Source: Flavobacterium sp.
GTDB taxonomy: Bacteria > Bacteroidota > Bacteroidia > Flavobacteriales > Flavobacteriaceae
DNA: 64,000 bases
Direction of reading: 5' to 3'
Assembly (NCBI RefSeq): GCF_039595935.1
Contig: NZ_JBCNKR010000006.1
Location: 310,001 to 374,000, forward strand
The notes under the pieces are model-generated. The model did not search any database and was not told where the DNA came from. It saw only the letters and a program-made list of their open reading frames with translations. Shown here one piece after another: positions 56,322-64,000 of this stretch. A program made the position numbers and the translations under genes. Each line of letters begins with the position of its first letter. Positions within the stretch are counted from its first letter, which is position 1.

Positions 56322-58289
56322 ATGAATTTTCCCAAACAAAAAATCTATAAAGCTTTAAAAATACTGGCTGTAATAGTCGTTTTGCTTTGCATCGGATTAT
56401 ATTTTTTCCGCAACTCGCTTCTAAAACAGGCAATTGCAAAAGTAACCCACAAAATGGCTGTTGATTATAACAGTGATTTTTCTATAAAAGAAGCTTCTTT
56501 TAACGGACTTTCAAGCATTAAACTTACAGATGTTGTTTTGGTTCCCAAAAATGCCGACACGCTTTTAAAAATTAACAAAATCGAAACCAGCGTCAGTCTA
56601 AGTAATTTATTGATTGGTGACGTTCAGGTTGGAACTTTAAACGTTAATAAGGGCTATATTCAATTAGTAAAAAAAGGAAAAGTCCGCAATTTTGATGCTT
56701 TCTTAAAAAGAAACAGAGATGACGATTCTGAAAAAAATGAAAAGAGAAAATACGGAACTTTTGCTTATCGCATCATTTCAAAATTACTGAATTTAGTTCC
56801 AACTGATATGAATTTGGAAAACTTCCAATTCAAAATTGACGACAATGGCAAAAAAACTTCTGTAGCCATAAATAAATTGGTTTTAAGCGACAAAAAGCTT
56901 GAAACGAATATTCATGTTGTAAGCAAAGATTTTGATCAGCGCTGGAACTTAAAAGGTTTTGCTGATCCTAGAAATCAAAAAGCTGATATTCGTTTCTTCA
57001 ATTTAGATACAGGAGCAATCAGAGTTCCTTACTTAGATGAAAGGTATAATTTAAAAGCAAGTTTTGATTCGATACGTTTAAATGTTGAAAATATTGATAA
57101 AAGCGGAAGTGAATTTCATCTTGACGGCTTCACTTCTATCGTAAACTTAAAAATCAATCATCCAAAAATTGCCAGCAAAGATGTGATCATAAAAAACGCT
57201 CGTTTTGATTATCGTTTTTTATTGGGTGATGATTTTATTTCGATTGACAGTACCTCAACTATGACGTTGAACAAAATCAAGCTGCGTCCGTATATTTCGT
57301 ATGACACTGAAAAAGATACCGTTTATACTTTGAAAGTCGATATTCCGAAAATGAAAGCGCAGGATTTTATCGTTTCGCTTCCTGATGGTTTATTTACACA
57401 TTTCCAAGGAATGCAGGCAACAGGAAATTTCGATTATAAACTCGATTTCAAATTCAATAAAAATAAACCTTATACACTTGTTTTTGACAGTAAACTCAAC
57501 AAAGAAGATTTACGAATTACGAAATATGGTGAAGCGGATTTGAACAAACTAAATGGCGAATTCGTGTATCGTGCCATTATTCAAAATGTGTTGCAGCGCC
57601 CGGTTTTAGTTGGAACAGGAAATCCAAATTACACACCGCTCGATCAAATTTCGCCTTATTTGAGAAAATGTGTGTTAACAACTGAAGATCCTTCTTTCTT
57701 TTCTCATCGAGGTTTTATCAATGAAGCATTTAAACAATCGATTCTAAAAAACATCAGAACCAAAAAATTCTCACGCGGCGCCAGTACAATCAGCATGCAG
57801 TTGATTAAGAATGTTTTCCTTACAAGAGAAAAAACGCTTTCGCGAAAGCTGGAAGAAATTTTGTTGGTTTATATTTTAGAAAATAACCGAATTGTAAGCA
57901 AAGAAAGAATGCTGGAAGTTTATTTCAACATTATTGAATGGGGACCAAATGTATACGGAATTGGCGAAGCGAGTCATTTTTATTTCCAAAAAAGTCCTTC
58001 GGCTTTAAATGTTGACGAATGTTTGTACTTGGCAACGATTATTCCGAAACCGCGAAAATTCATGTATCAGTTTAATGATGAAGGAAATCTAAAAGACTAC
58101 GCGATAAAAAATCAAAAGTTTTTAAAGAATTTAATGTTCCGTAGAGGTTTATTAGTTCCTGAAGATACAATTGGTATTCTTCCTGTTTATATTTCTGGAA
58201 ATGCGCGTTCGCTTATAAAAATAAAAGCTCCAGATTCAACAGCTGTTCAGGTTGATTCTTTGGCGACTAGAGATGAGTTTGATTTGTAA
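56322..58289 (+). CDS. AsmA-like protein fused to a GT51 peptidoglycan glycosyltransferase
   Basis: Single-pass membrane protein of 655 residues. A membrane anchor (about 13-30, ILAVIVVLLCIGLYFF) is followed by about 380 residues of AsmA-like beta structure (FNGLSSIKLTDVVLVPKNAD, VGTLNVNKGYIQLVKKGK). The C-terminal third is a GT51 transglycosylase: TTEDPSFFSHRGF with catalytic E455, SRGASTISMQLIKNVFL, and RKLEEILLVYILE with the second glutamate; MLEVYFNIIEWGPNVYGI continues the family pattern. There is no transpeptidase domain. It would polymerise lipid II at the inner membrane. I start at ATG 56322; the frame opens at 56271 inside radA. Confidence 0.88.
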   Translation: MNFPKQKIYKALKILAVIVVLLCIGLYFFRNSLLKQAIAKVTHKMAVDYNSDFSIKEASFNGLSSIKLTDVVLVPKNADTLLKINKIETSVSLSNLLIGDVQVGTLNVNKGYIQLVKKGKVRNFDAFLKRNRDDDSEKNEKRKYGTFAYRIISKLLNLVPTDMNLENFQFKIDDNGKKTSVAINKLVLSDKKLETNIHVVSKDFDQRWNLKGFADPRNQKADIRFFNLDTGAIRVPYLDERYNLKASFDSIRLNVENIDKSGSEFHLDGFTSIVNLKINHPKIASKDVIIKNARFDYRFLLGDDFISIDSTSTMTLNKIKLRPYISYDTEKDTVYTLKVDIPKMKAQDFIVSLPDGLFTHFQGMQATGNFDYKLDFKFNKNKPYTLVFDSKLNKEDLRITKYGEADLNKLNGEFVYRAIIQNVLQRPVLVGTGNPNYTPLDQISPYLRKCVLTTEDPSFFSHRGFINEAFKQSILKNIRTKKFSRGASTISMQLIKNVFLTREKTLSRKLEEILLVYILENNRIVSKERMLEVYFNIIEWGPNVYGIGEASHFYFQKSPSALNVDECLYLATIIPKPRKFMYQFNDEGNLKDYAIKNQKFLKNLMFRRGLLVPEDTIGILPVYISGNARSLIKIKAPDSTAVQVDSLATRDEFDL

Positions 58290-58299
58290 TTAAATAAAA

Positions 58300-58755
58300 A
58301 TGGCAGAAGAGAACAAAAAAGAAATATATTTTAAGCGAGTTTATGACAATATAAAAAACATTGGCTATCACACAACAGCAATAATGGAAGAAAAGGATTT
58401 TACACCTTTTGCATATTCTACCGGAATATTTGAAAACTTTAAAATACCTGAATTATTTATTTCTGGACTCGGGCCAAATTTATCAGGAGAGTTAATTAAA
58501 AACTATGCAGACAAATATAAATTCGAAAAAATCCCCTTAAACACAAAAAATTATGACCTCACTGATAGATTTCCTATTTACTTTATAAAAGTTAATAAAA
58601 TAGATTTGGAAGACTATGTTCTGACTTCGATTAAATTCTATAAAGATCGAGATTATGAATATTTACAATTGGTATTTCCTGATTTAAAGGGAAATTTTCC
58701 AAATGAACCTAATTATGATTATGATCAAAAAATAATTGGAGATCTGACCTTGTAA
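58300..58755 (+). CDS. DUF4262-like protein
   Basis: The 151-residue protein matches the DUF4262 style: GYHTTAIMEEKDFTPFAYST followed by IFENFKIPELFISGLGPN, then a small alpha/beta domain. Cytoplasmic, no known activity. It begins 10 bases after the glycosyltransferase stop and may be cotranscribed. A hairpin-rich repeat element follows it, which may end transcription. Confidence 0.75.
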   Translation: MAEENKKEIYFKRVYDNIKNIGYHTTAIMEEKDFTPFAYSTGIFENFKIPELFISGLGPNLSGELIKNYADKYKFEKIPLNTKNYDLTDRFPIYFIKVNKIDLEDYVLTSIKFYKDRDYEYLQLVFPDLKGNFPNEPNYDYDQKIIGDLTL

Positions 58756-58792
58756 AATTTGCTCAAAAAGTCACAAAATTTAATTTTTTAAG

Positions 58793-58925
58793 TTCAATTG
58801 CGTCCAGCTTTAGCTGGATCGAAATATAAACGCTAAGAAAAAGGCTTTAGCCAAACGTATTTGCTTTGCTAAAGCCTTTTTCTATTTCGATCTTATTCCC
58901 CTAGCTGAAGCTAGGGGCTATTGAA
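58793..58925. mobile_element. MITE-like hairpin element (133 bp)
   Basis: Bounded by TTCAAT (58793-58798) and its complement ATTGAA (58920-58925). The arms pair almost throughout: a CCAGCTTTAGCTGG-type outer region, ATCGAAATA with TATTTCGAT, and a perfect 16-bp inner stem (58836-58851 with 58868-58883). It has no coding capacity. This looks like a non-autonomous dispersed element; the same style of repeat is known to me from Flavobacterium intergenic regions. Confidence 0.65.
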
Positions 58926-58970
58926 AAACTTTGCGTTCTCTGCGTAAATCCTTGCGGACTTTGCGGTTAA
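58926..58970. repeat. CTTTGCG-type degenerate tandem repeat
   Basis: Several variants of CTTTGCG/CCTTGCGG/CTCTGCG in a row between the hairpin element and the response regulator stop. Similar words occur at 36690-36790. Confidence 0.45.
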
Positions 58971-58975
58971 AAAAA

Positions 58976-59725
58976 CTATTTAAAATTCTTCAAAAACTCT
59001 TCTTTGTAAGTTGGCGAAACTTCGATTTCAGTATTATCATTAAGTGTTACAATTCCGCCTTTATTATATGATTTTACACAATTCAAATTAATAATATGTG
59101 ATTTATGAACCCTGATAAATGGCAGAGGCAGAATTTCTGAAAAGTGTTTTAAAAATCGGCAGACCATTTTTTTACTTCCATTATTCAAATACAAATCGGT
59201 AAAGTTTCCGTTACCGCGAAGACGTACGATTTCTTCCATTTTTACCACTTCAAAACCTTCAAGCGTGGGTAAAATAACTTGTTGCTTTTCGGGTTTTTGT
59301 TCATGAAAATTTTCGACAATAATTTTATTTCTATTGAAGATTTCATGATTTAGAATCTGATGCTGCACCTTATTAACCGCTACAATCAGTTCTTCAATGC
59401 TAATTGGTTTCAGGAGATAATATGCCGCACTTTGGTTTAACGCTTTTAGCGAATACTCCGAAAAAGCCGTTACAAAGATGGTTTCAAACTGAAGATCTTT
59501 ACACGCTTCCAAAACATCAAAAGCATTTCCGAAAGGCATTTCTACATCCAGAAAAACCAACTGTGGTTTAATTTCATGCAGCAACGGAACCGTTTCTTTA
59601 ATATTCTGTGCTTCACCGACTACCTCAACCTGCGGACAGTATTTGCTCAAATAATTTTTAAGCACTTCGCGCGCAGCCAATTCATCTTCGACAATTACAC
59701 TTTTTATCTTTTGGATTGTCATCAT
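58976..59725 (-). CDS. LytTR-family response regulator
   Basis: DNA-binding response regulator of 249 residues. The receiver domain (5-125) has the acidic pair E13-D14, phosphoacceptor D60 in LVFLDVEMP, T86 in FVTAFSEYS and K106 in YLLKPIS. The LytTR domain occupies about 145-249 (EIVRLRGNGNFTDLYL, FIRVHKSHIINL). Its start overlaps the kinase gene by 4 bases, a standard two-component pair. Candidate targets are the two downstream divergent-side genes that share direct repeats at 61604-61631 and 62674-62701. Confidence 0.94.
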   Translation of the reverse strand: MMTIQKIKSVIVEDELAAREVLKNYLSKYCPQVEVVGEAQNIKETVPLLHEIKPQLVFLDVEMPFGNAFDVLEACKDLQFETIFVTAFSEYSLKALNQSAAYYLLKPISIEELIVAVNKVQHQILNHEIFNRNKIIVENFHEQKPEKQQVILPTLEGFEVVKMEEIVRLRGNGNFTDLYLNNGSKKMVCRFLKHFSEILPLPFIRVHKSHIINLNCVKSYNKGGIVTLNDNTEIEVSPTYKEEFLKNFK

Positions 59726-61548
59726 ATTTTATCAATTAATGGAAAAACAATTTGAACAATTGTTCCAGATTCTGGCAGCCCTTTTTCTAAAATTGTAAAC
59801 ACAATATCCTTTTTATACAATTCATTCAAAAGGTCAATTCGTTCTTTTGTATTGTTTAAACCGCGCGATTCATAGATTTTTTGGTTCGTTGTTTTAAGTT
59901 CACGGCTTTTCGTTAAACCAATTCCATTGTCTTCAATAAAAACATTTATTTTTTTGTTTTTATATTCAAAACGCAAAGACAAAAAACCTTTTTTCTCCAA
60001 ATAACGCAGTCCGTGCCAGATTGCATTTTCCAGATTGGGCTGAATAATCATATTCGGAACCAAAACCCTTTCGGCATCAAGCGAATCATCCACAACAATT
60101 TCAAAATCAAATTTATCCTGAAAACGAAGATGTTCTAAATCCAGATACTTTTTAAGCTGTTCGACTTCTTTATCCAAAGAAATAAAATCTTTATTCGAGT
60201 TTTCCATCATGTTTCGCATCAAATTCGAATACGAAGTCAGGTATTTATTGGCTTCTAATTCCTTATTTTCTGCAATGAATTGGTTCACGCTGTTTAAACT
60301 GTTGAAAATAAAATGCGGATTCATTTCACGACGAAGCGACTGCAAAGCGATTTCTTTGTTTTTGATTTTGATTGAATACAAAGCTTTTGCAATAAAGAAA
60401 AACAAAAGAAGCAGTAAACCAACCGATCCTAAAAGAAAGTAATTAAATGTATTTTTCTTTGAGATCAGTTCGTCTTTTAGAACTTTCTCTTTTTCAAGCT
60501 GTCGAATTTTGTCTTCGGTAATCTGAAATGTTTTAGCATCAATAAGCGTGGTATCAGACTTGATTAACTTTTCGAAATTATCAAAAAACTGCTCGTACAA
60601 CGCCATACTTTCTTTGTCTTCGCCTTTTGTCTTGTAATATTTAATCAATGAAGACAAACTCTTTTTGGCTTCTGCCGAATTTCCTTTTTGAAATGATAAA
60701 TCGTAAGCTTCTTTCAAGGAAGAAATCGCTTTTTGTGGTTCCTGTTTTTCAAAATAAAGCGAAGCTATAGATTGTAATTGTTTTATTTCGGTCGTATAAT
60801 CATTATTTGTTTTAGCATCCGCAAGCAGTTTTTGGTTAATACTGAGCGCTTTGTCAAATTGATTATCTGCAACGTAAACTTTGGCAATTTCATTTTTGAT
60901 TTTAACGACCTCTTCTGGTTTGTCTTTGGCATAGACCAACGCTTTTTTATAACTTTCGATAGCCTCTTTTTTGTCTTTCAGGTCCAAAGAATTTTGTGCT
61001 TTTTGAACATAAGCTTCTTTAACTTCCTGGCTTTTCTTTTCTCTTTTGAACAGTTCGATATTAGAATCAACATAATTGGTCTGACTTGCCGGATCTGATT
61101 GATTTTTTAATCGATTGGCATCGTTAAGATTGATTTTTTCTTCAGCAGCATCTTTTGTTAAAGAACCTGCCGCTTCGTAATTTTTTATTGCCGAATCAAA
61201 GTTTTTTTGGTTTTCCTGCGCTTTGGCAAGACTTCTTGTAACTCTGGTTTTATCTTCGGCAAGTTTTAATTTGGCATAAGTATTTAAAGCCCTTTTATAA
61301 TATTCTTCGGCTTTAGCATTGTCTCCATTGTTCAGAAATTCGTTTGCTAATTTTTCGTAATTGGCCGCAATTTTAGATTCATCGTTTTCATCCAGTGATT
61401 TAGATAAATCTTCAGCCGCTTTGCTGATTTTAGCTTTACTCTTACTGCTTTCCATTTTCTTTTCAGGAAGTGCCTGCGCAGTTATTCCCTGCGGAAACAA
61501 CAGCAGTAAAAAAAGCAGACCAAAACCAAGTAATAAATGACGTTTCAC
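59722..61548 (-). CDS. TPR-containing LytS-type sensor histidine kinase
   Basis: The 608-residue kinase has a signal peptide or first anchor (MKRHLLLGFGLLFLLLLFPQ), a TPR array (about 45-365; KAEEYYKRALNTYAKLKLA and similar), one membrane span (about 370-392, FLLGSVGLLLLLFFFIAKAL), and a His_kinase (PF06580) domain. The phosphorylated H412 lies in MNPHFIFNSLNSVNQFI; the ATP-binding boxes are NLENAIWHGLRYL and IEDNGIGLTKSR. The TPR array faces the periplasm, so it probably senses an envelope protein. It is divergent from the SIMPL gene and overlaps its regulator gene. Confidence 0.93.
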   Translation of the reverse strand: MKRHLLLGFGLLFLLLLFPQGITAQALPEKKMESSKSKAKISKAAEDLSKSLDENDESKIAANYEKLANEFLNNGDNAKAEEYYKRALNTYAKLKLAEDKTRVTRSLAKAQENQKNFDSAIKNYEAAGSLTKDAAEEKINLNDANRLKNQSDPASQTNYVDSNIELFKREKKSQEVKEAYVQKAQNSLDLKDKKEAIESYKKALVYAKDKPEEVVKIKNEIAKVYVADNQFDKALSINQKLLADAKTNNDYTTEIKQLQSIASLYFEKQEPQKAISSLKEAYDLSFQKGNSAEAKKSLSSLIKYYKTKGEDKESMALYEQFFDNFEKLIKSDTTLIDAKTFQITEDKIRQLEKEKVLKDELISKKNTFNYFLLGSVGLLLLLFFFIAKALYSIKIKNKEIALQSLRREMNPHFIFNSLNSVNQFIAENKELEANKYLTSYSNLMRNMMENSNKDFISLDKEVEQLKKYLDLEHLRFQDKFDFEIVVDDSLDAERVLVPNMIIQPNLENAIWHGLRYLEKKGFLSLRFEYKNKKINVFIEDNGIGLTKSRELKTTNQKIYESRGLNNTKERIDLLNELYKKDIVFTILEKGLPESGTIVQIVFPLIDKI

Positions 61549-61603
61549 AAATAGTTTATTTAGAAGTGTAAAGTAACTTAATTTCGAATTTCTATCCTAT
61601 ATC

Positions 61604-61631
61604 TTTCACCAAGTCAAACTGGTGATTGACC
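61604..61631 (+). promoter_or_regulatory. Putative LytTR operator upstream of the SIMPL gene
   Basis: TTTCACCAAGTCAAA at 61604-61618 is identical to 62674-62688. A weaker copy (ATTGACC, 61625-61631) lies 21 bases further on. It starts 59 bases before the -7 box, also 56 bases upstream of the kinase start. Confidence 0.5.
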
Positions 61632-61662
61632 CATTCTCCCAAAAATACGTTTTTTCACTCAA

Positions 61663-61670
61663 TACATTTG
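61663..61670 (+). promoter_or_regulatory. -7 box of the SIMPL gene
   Basis: TACATTTG, exact TAnnTTTG, ending 24 bases before ATG 61695. No TTG at the -33 distance, as expected of an activator-dependent promoter. Confidence 0.55.
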
Positions 61671-61694
61671 CTTCGTAATCTTAAAACAATAATC

Positions 61695-62663
61695 ATGAAA
61701 AAACTATTCTCTTTCTTTTTGACATTATTATTTTCTCCATTTATAATTGGACAAGCCTCTGGAAATGTCAATTATCAAAATCAATATCAAGCCAGCAATA
61801 CTATTGATATTAATTTCCCTTCAAATGAAGGAATTGTGGTAAGTATAAAAGGGCTCGCCAACGTTAAGGCCGATTCATACACCGCAATTTTCAGCACTAC
61901 CCAAACTGGTAAAACAACCAAAGAAGTTAATGAGTTAATTGATCAGCGAATTAATAAATCGCTCAGCGAAATCAAACTTAAAAAAGCCGTTGAAACTTTT
62001 GTCGATATGATTTCGTTTGTTCCGGTTTATGAATATGAAGTCGAGAAAAAAGTCTTTAATCGTAAAACTTACAATGAAGTTCCTGTTGGATTTGAATTAA
62101 AAAAGAACATCCATATCAAATTCTCAGATCCAAATCAGCTTAATGATTTTATTTCGATTTTATCTAATTACGAAATATACGATTTGGTTCGCGTTGATTA
62201 TTTCTCTAATGCCTTAGAAACCATTAAAAAAGAAATGATGACCAAGGCAAGACTTCTGACTCAGGAAAAAATCAAAAACTATGAAACACTGCTTGGAGAA
62301 ACCTTTACAAATGCTGAAAAAAGAATCGCCGATGATTTTGTTGTCAATTTGCCTGTAGAAATGTACAAATCGTATGAGGCTTACAACAGCTCTTCTTTAA
62401 ATTTGAAAAAATCAGCCAATGTTAACCAAGTCAGTAAATCTACTACGCTTTATTATCAGCCTGTTTTTAATAAAGAATTTGATTTTATTATAAATCCCGC
62501 TGTTTTAGAACCTGTTATTCAAGTGCAATATGAAGTTAAAATTTTCATCAACAGAGAAAAAGAAAAGAAACAGATTGCCAAAACAGACAAAGAATATATT
62601 CTTGTTACTCCAAATGGCGATTTAAGACCTATTAATGTGTCTTCACCAAAACAAACTTATTAG
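61695..62663 (+). CDS. Exported SIMPL (DUF541)-like protein
   Basis: The 322-residue product has a signal peptide (MKKLFSFFLTLLFSPFIIGQ) and a SIMPL/DUF541-type body: VVSIKGLANVKADSYTAIFS resembles the opening strand and the region TKEVNELIDQRINKSLSEIK the following helix; the C-terminal part is less clear. Periplasmic location is likely; function is unknown. I start at ATG 61695, because the TTG at 61626 lies upstream of the -7 box at 61663-61670. It shares its upstream element with the VWA gene that follows. Confidence 0.78.
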   Translation: MKKLFSFFLTLLFSPFIIGQASGNVNYQNQYQASNTIDINFPSNEGIVVSIKGLANVKADSYTAIFSTTQTGKTTKEVNELIDQRINKSLSEIKLKKAVETFVDMISFVPVYEYEVEKKVFNRKTYNEVPVGFELKKNIHIKFSDPNQLNDFISILSNYEIYDLVRVDYFSNALETIKKEMMTKARLLTQEKIKNYETLLGETFTNAEKRIADDFVVNLPVEMYKSYEAYNSSSLNLKKSANVNQVSKSTTLYYQPVFNKEFDFIINPAVLEPVIQVQYEVKIFINREKEKKQIAKTDKEYILVTPNGDLRPINVSSPKQTY

Positions 62664-62673
62664 TTCTAAAGTA

Positions 62674-62701
62674 TTTCACCAAGTCAAAAGACCGTTTCAC
62701 C
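62674..62701 (+). promoter_or_regulatory. Putative LytTR operator upstream of the VWA gene
   Basis: TTTCACCAAGTCAAA (62674-62688) plus a direct repeat TTTCACCA at 62695-62702, spaced exactly 21 bp. The element starts 59 bases before the -7 box, as at the SIMPL gene. Confidence 0.55.
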
Positions 62702-62732
62702 ATTTGTCCATAAAACGAGCTTTTTTAGTTTC

Positions 62733-62740
62733 TAAGTTTG
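62733..62740 (+). promoter_or_regulatory. -7 box of the VWA lipoprotein gene
   Basis: TAAGTTTG, exact TAnnTTTG, ending 30 bases before ATG 62771. No -33 TTG at a normal distance. Confidence 0.55.
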
Positions 62741-62770
62741 ATTAAAAATCAATCAATTAAAACTAAAATT

Positions 62771-63934
62771 ATGAAATCAAATCTTTTTATTTCTGCACTT
62801 TTTGCCACTGTATTTTCTTTTGCGGGCTGCAACACTTCTAATGCAAGTCCGAAAAACAAAATTGAAATCAAAAAAACGGAAACGGCCAATGCAACCAAAA
62901 TTCAGGTAGCACTTTTATTGGATACTTCAAGCAGTATGGACGGACTAATTGATCAGGCAAAATCGAGATTATGGGAAATTGTAAACACACTGACAACATT
63001 AAAATACGAAGGAAAAACTCCCGAAATTGAAATTGCTTTATATGAATATGGAAATGATGGTTTATCTGAAAAGTCAAATTACATTAGACAAATAACGCCT
63101 TTATCGACAGATCTTGATTTGATTTCAGAAAAACTATTTGCTTTGAGAACCAATGGCGGAAACGAATATTGCGGGGCGGTAATTCAGGACGCGACAAAAG
63201 AATTAAAATGGGCTCCGGAAAACAGCAGCATGAAACTGATTTACATTGCCGGAAACGAAGAATTCAATCAAGGAAAAATCAGTTATAAAGAAGCAATCAG
63301 CACTGCTTTGAAAAATGATATTTATGTGAATACTATTTTTTGCGGTAACAAAACGGAAGGCATTAACACATTCTGGAAAGACGGTGCCGACCGTGGAAAA
63401 GGAAAGTATTTCAATATAGATTCAGATAAAGCGGTTCAATATATTGCAACACCTTATGACGAAGAAATCACAAAGTGTGATGAAAAAATAAACAAAACGT
63501 ACATTAATTATGGTGCTAAAGGAGCTGAGAAAAAAATGAATCAGGTTATGCAGGACCAAAATGCTAAAAAAGTTTCAAACGCCAATTACACCAATCGTGC
63601 AGTAAGTAAATCAAAAGCGGTTTATAAAAACGAAAGCTGGGACTTGGTTGACAAAGCAAAACAGGATCCTAATGCGATTTCTAAAATGAAAAAAGAGGAA
63701 CTGCCTGACGAACTTAAAGATAAATCGGAAGCTGAAATTAAAACAATTATAAGCGAGAAAACAAAAGAGCGAGAAGCTATTCAAAAAGAGGTTAGTGTTT
63801 TGGCAAAAAAACGTCAGGAATATATTAATGCCGAAGCTAAAAAAACCAAAAAGCAAGACGATTTGGGCAACACGATAAACAGTTCTATTGTAGCTTTTGC
63901 AAAAGTGAAAGGCTATACTGTTGAGAAAGAATAG
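62771..63934 (+). CDS. VWA-domain lipoprotein
   Basis: The 387-residue product has a lipobox (ISALFATVFSFAGC, C20) and a von Willebrand A domain (about 43-235) with an intact MIDAS DTSSSMD (D51, S53, S55), RTNGGNEYCGAVIQDATKEL, and IYIAGNEEFNQG. The C-terminal 140 residues are charged and helical (KTIISEKTKEREAIQKEVSV). VWA domains bind metal-dependent protein partners; the partner is unknown. I start at ATG 62771: a TTG at 62738 overlaps the -7 box. It lies after the SIMPL gene with its own regulated promoter. Confidence 0.85.
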   Translation: MKSNLFISALFATVFSFAGCNTSNASPKNKIEIKKTETANATKIQVALLLDTSSSMDGLIDQAKSRLWEIVNTLTTLKYEGKTPEIEIALYEYGNDGLSEKSNYIRQITPLSTDLDLISEKLFALRTNGGNEYCGAVIQDATKELKWAPENSSMKLIYIAGNEEFNQGKISYKEAISTALKNDIYVNTIFCGNKTEGINTFWKDGADRGKGKYFNIDSDKAVQYIATPYDEEITKCDEKINKTYINYGAKGAEKKMNQVMQDQNAKKVSNANYTNRAVSKSKAVYKNESWDLVDKAKQDPNAISKMKKEELPDELKDKSEAEIKTIISEKTKEREAIQKEVSVLAKKRQEYINAEAKKTKKQDDLGNTINSSIVAFAKVKGYTVEKE

Positions 63935-63955
63935 TCAATTGAATTTCTAAATCTA

Positions 63956-64000
63956 ATGAAAAAGATTCTCTGCTTTATACTGTTTTTACTGATTCCAGTT
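63956..64000 (+). CDS. Start of an exported protein (runs off the right edge)
   Basis: ATG at 63956 opens MKKILCFILFLLIPV, a signal-peptide-like hydrophobic start, 21 bases after the VWA gene stop, so the gene probably belongs to the same transcript. Only 15 codons are visible; no function can be assigned. Confidence 0.6.
   Translation, partial: MKKILCFILFLLIPV

Noticed and set aside
61626..61694. TTG start for the SIMPL gene
   Set aside because: It lies upstream of the -7 box and inside the putative operator; ATG 61695 begins a good signal peptide.

Overview
This window looks like a chromosomal segment of a Flavobacteriaceae bacterium, most likely the genus Flavobacterium. The evidence is AT-rich DNA without Shine-Dalgarno boxes, promoter-like TAnnTTTG boxes, secreted proteins with type IX secretion system (T9SS) tails, and lineage-typical neighbourhoods (panCD / GT5-like / DUF4270 / glmS, and atpDC separated from the other ATP synthase genes). 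I see no rRNA, tRNA, CRISPR array, prophage or transposase gene. The species cannot be named from the sequence alone.

Layout. 1-8430: 5' part of glyS, a ComF-family gene, a secreted metalloprotease with a type A T9SS tail, ribF, a small membrane protein, bioB and a cupin/JmjC-like gene. 8492-33402: a 25-kb island of five giant secreted proteins interrupted only by recX. They differ in their N-terminal modules (glycine-rich plus Ig-like repeats, 14 delta-60 repeats, DUF11-like, beta-helix plus PA14-like, GEVED plus lectin-like plus PKD-like repeats) but share one C-terminal module of about 530-550 residues that ends in a T9SS tail lacking the usual YPNP motif. 33476-40882: a FabF-like ketosynthase with bioA and bioD, then an ECF sigma / membrane protein / TraB operon, bioF and an NAD(P)-binding protein. 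41083-47629: atpD-atpC, then a SGNH lipoprotein with a TonB-dependent receptor. 47947-53586: glmS, a DUF4270 lipoprotein and a truncated GT5-like protein, divergent from panC-panD. 53775-58755: an esterase-fold protein without its nucleophile serine, radA, an AsmA-like/GT51 peptidoglycan glycosyltransferase and a DUF4262 protein. 58976-64000: a LytTR response regulator with its TPR histidine kinase, then a SIMPL-domain protein, a VWA lipoprotein and the start of another exported protein.

How the parts work together. Biotin synthesis is spread over three sites (bioB; bioD-bioA-ketosynthase; bioF), and the ketosynthase is a candidate for the pimeloyl stage. The GT5-like/DUF4270/glmS operon and the GT51 gene serve the cell envelope. 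The regulatory locus at the right end is notable: the SIMPL and VWA genes carry the same 15-bp element exactly 59 bp upstream of a perfect -7 box, with a second half-site 21 bp (two helical turns) further on and no recognisable -33 element. This is what a target of the adjacent LytTR regulator would look like. The most striking accessory feature is the five-gene modular surface-protein island, which appears to have grown by duplication, N-terminal swapping and internal repeat expansion.
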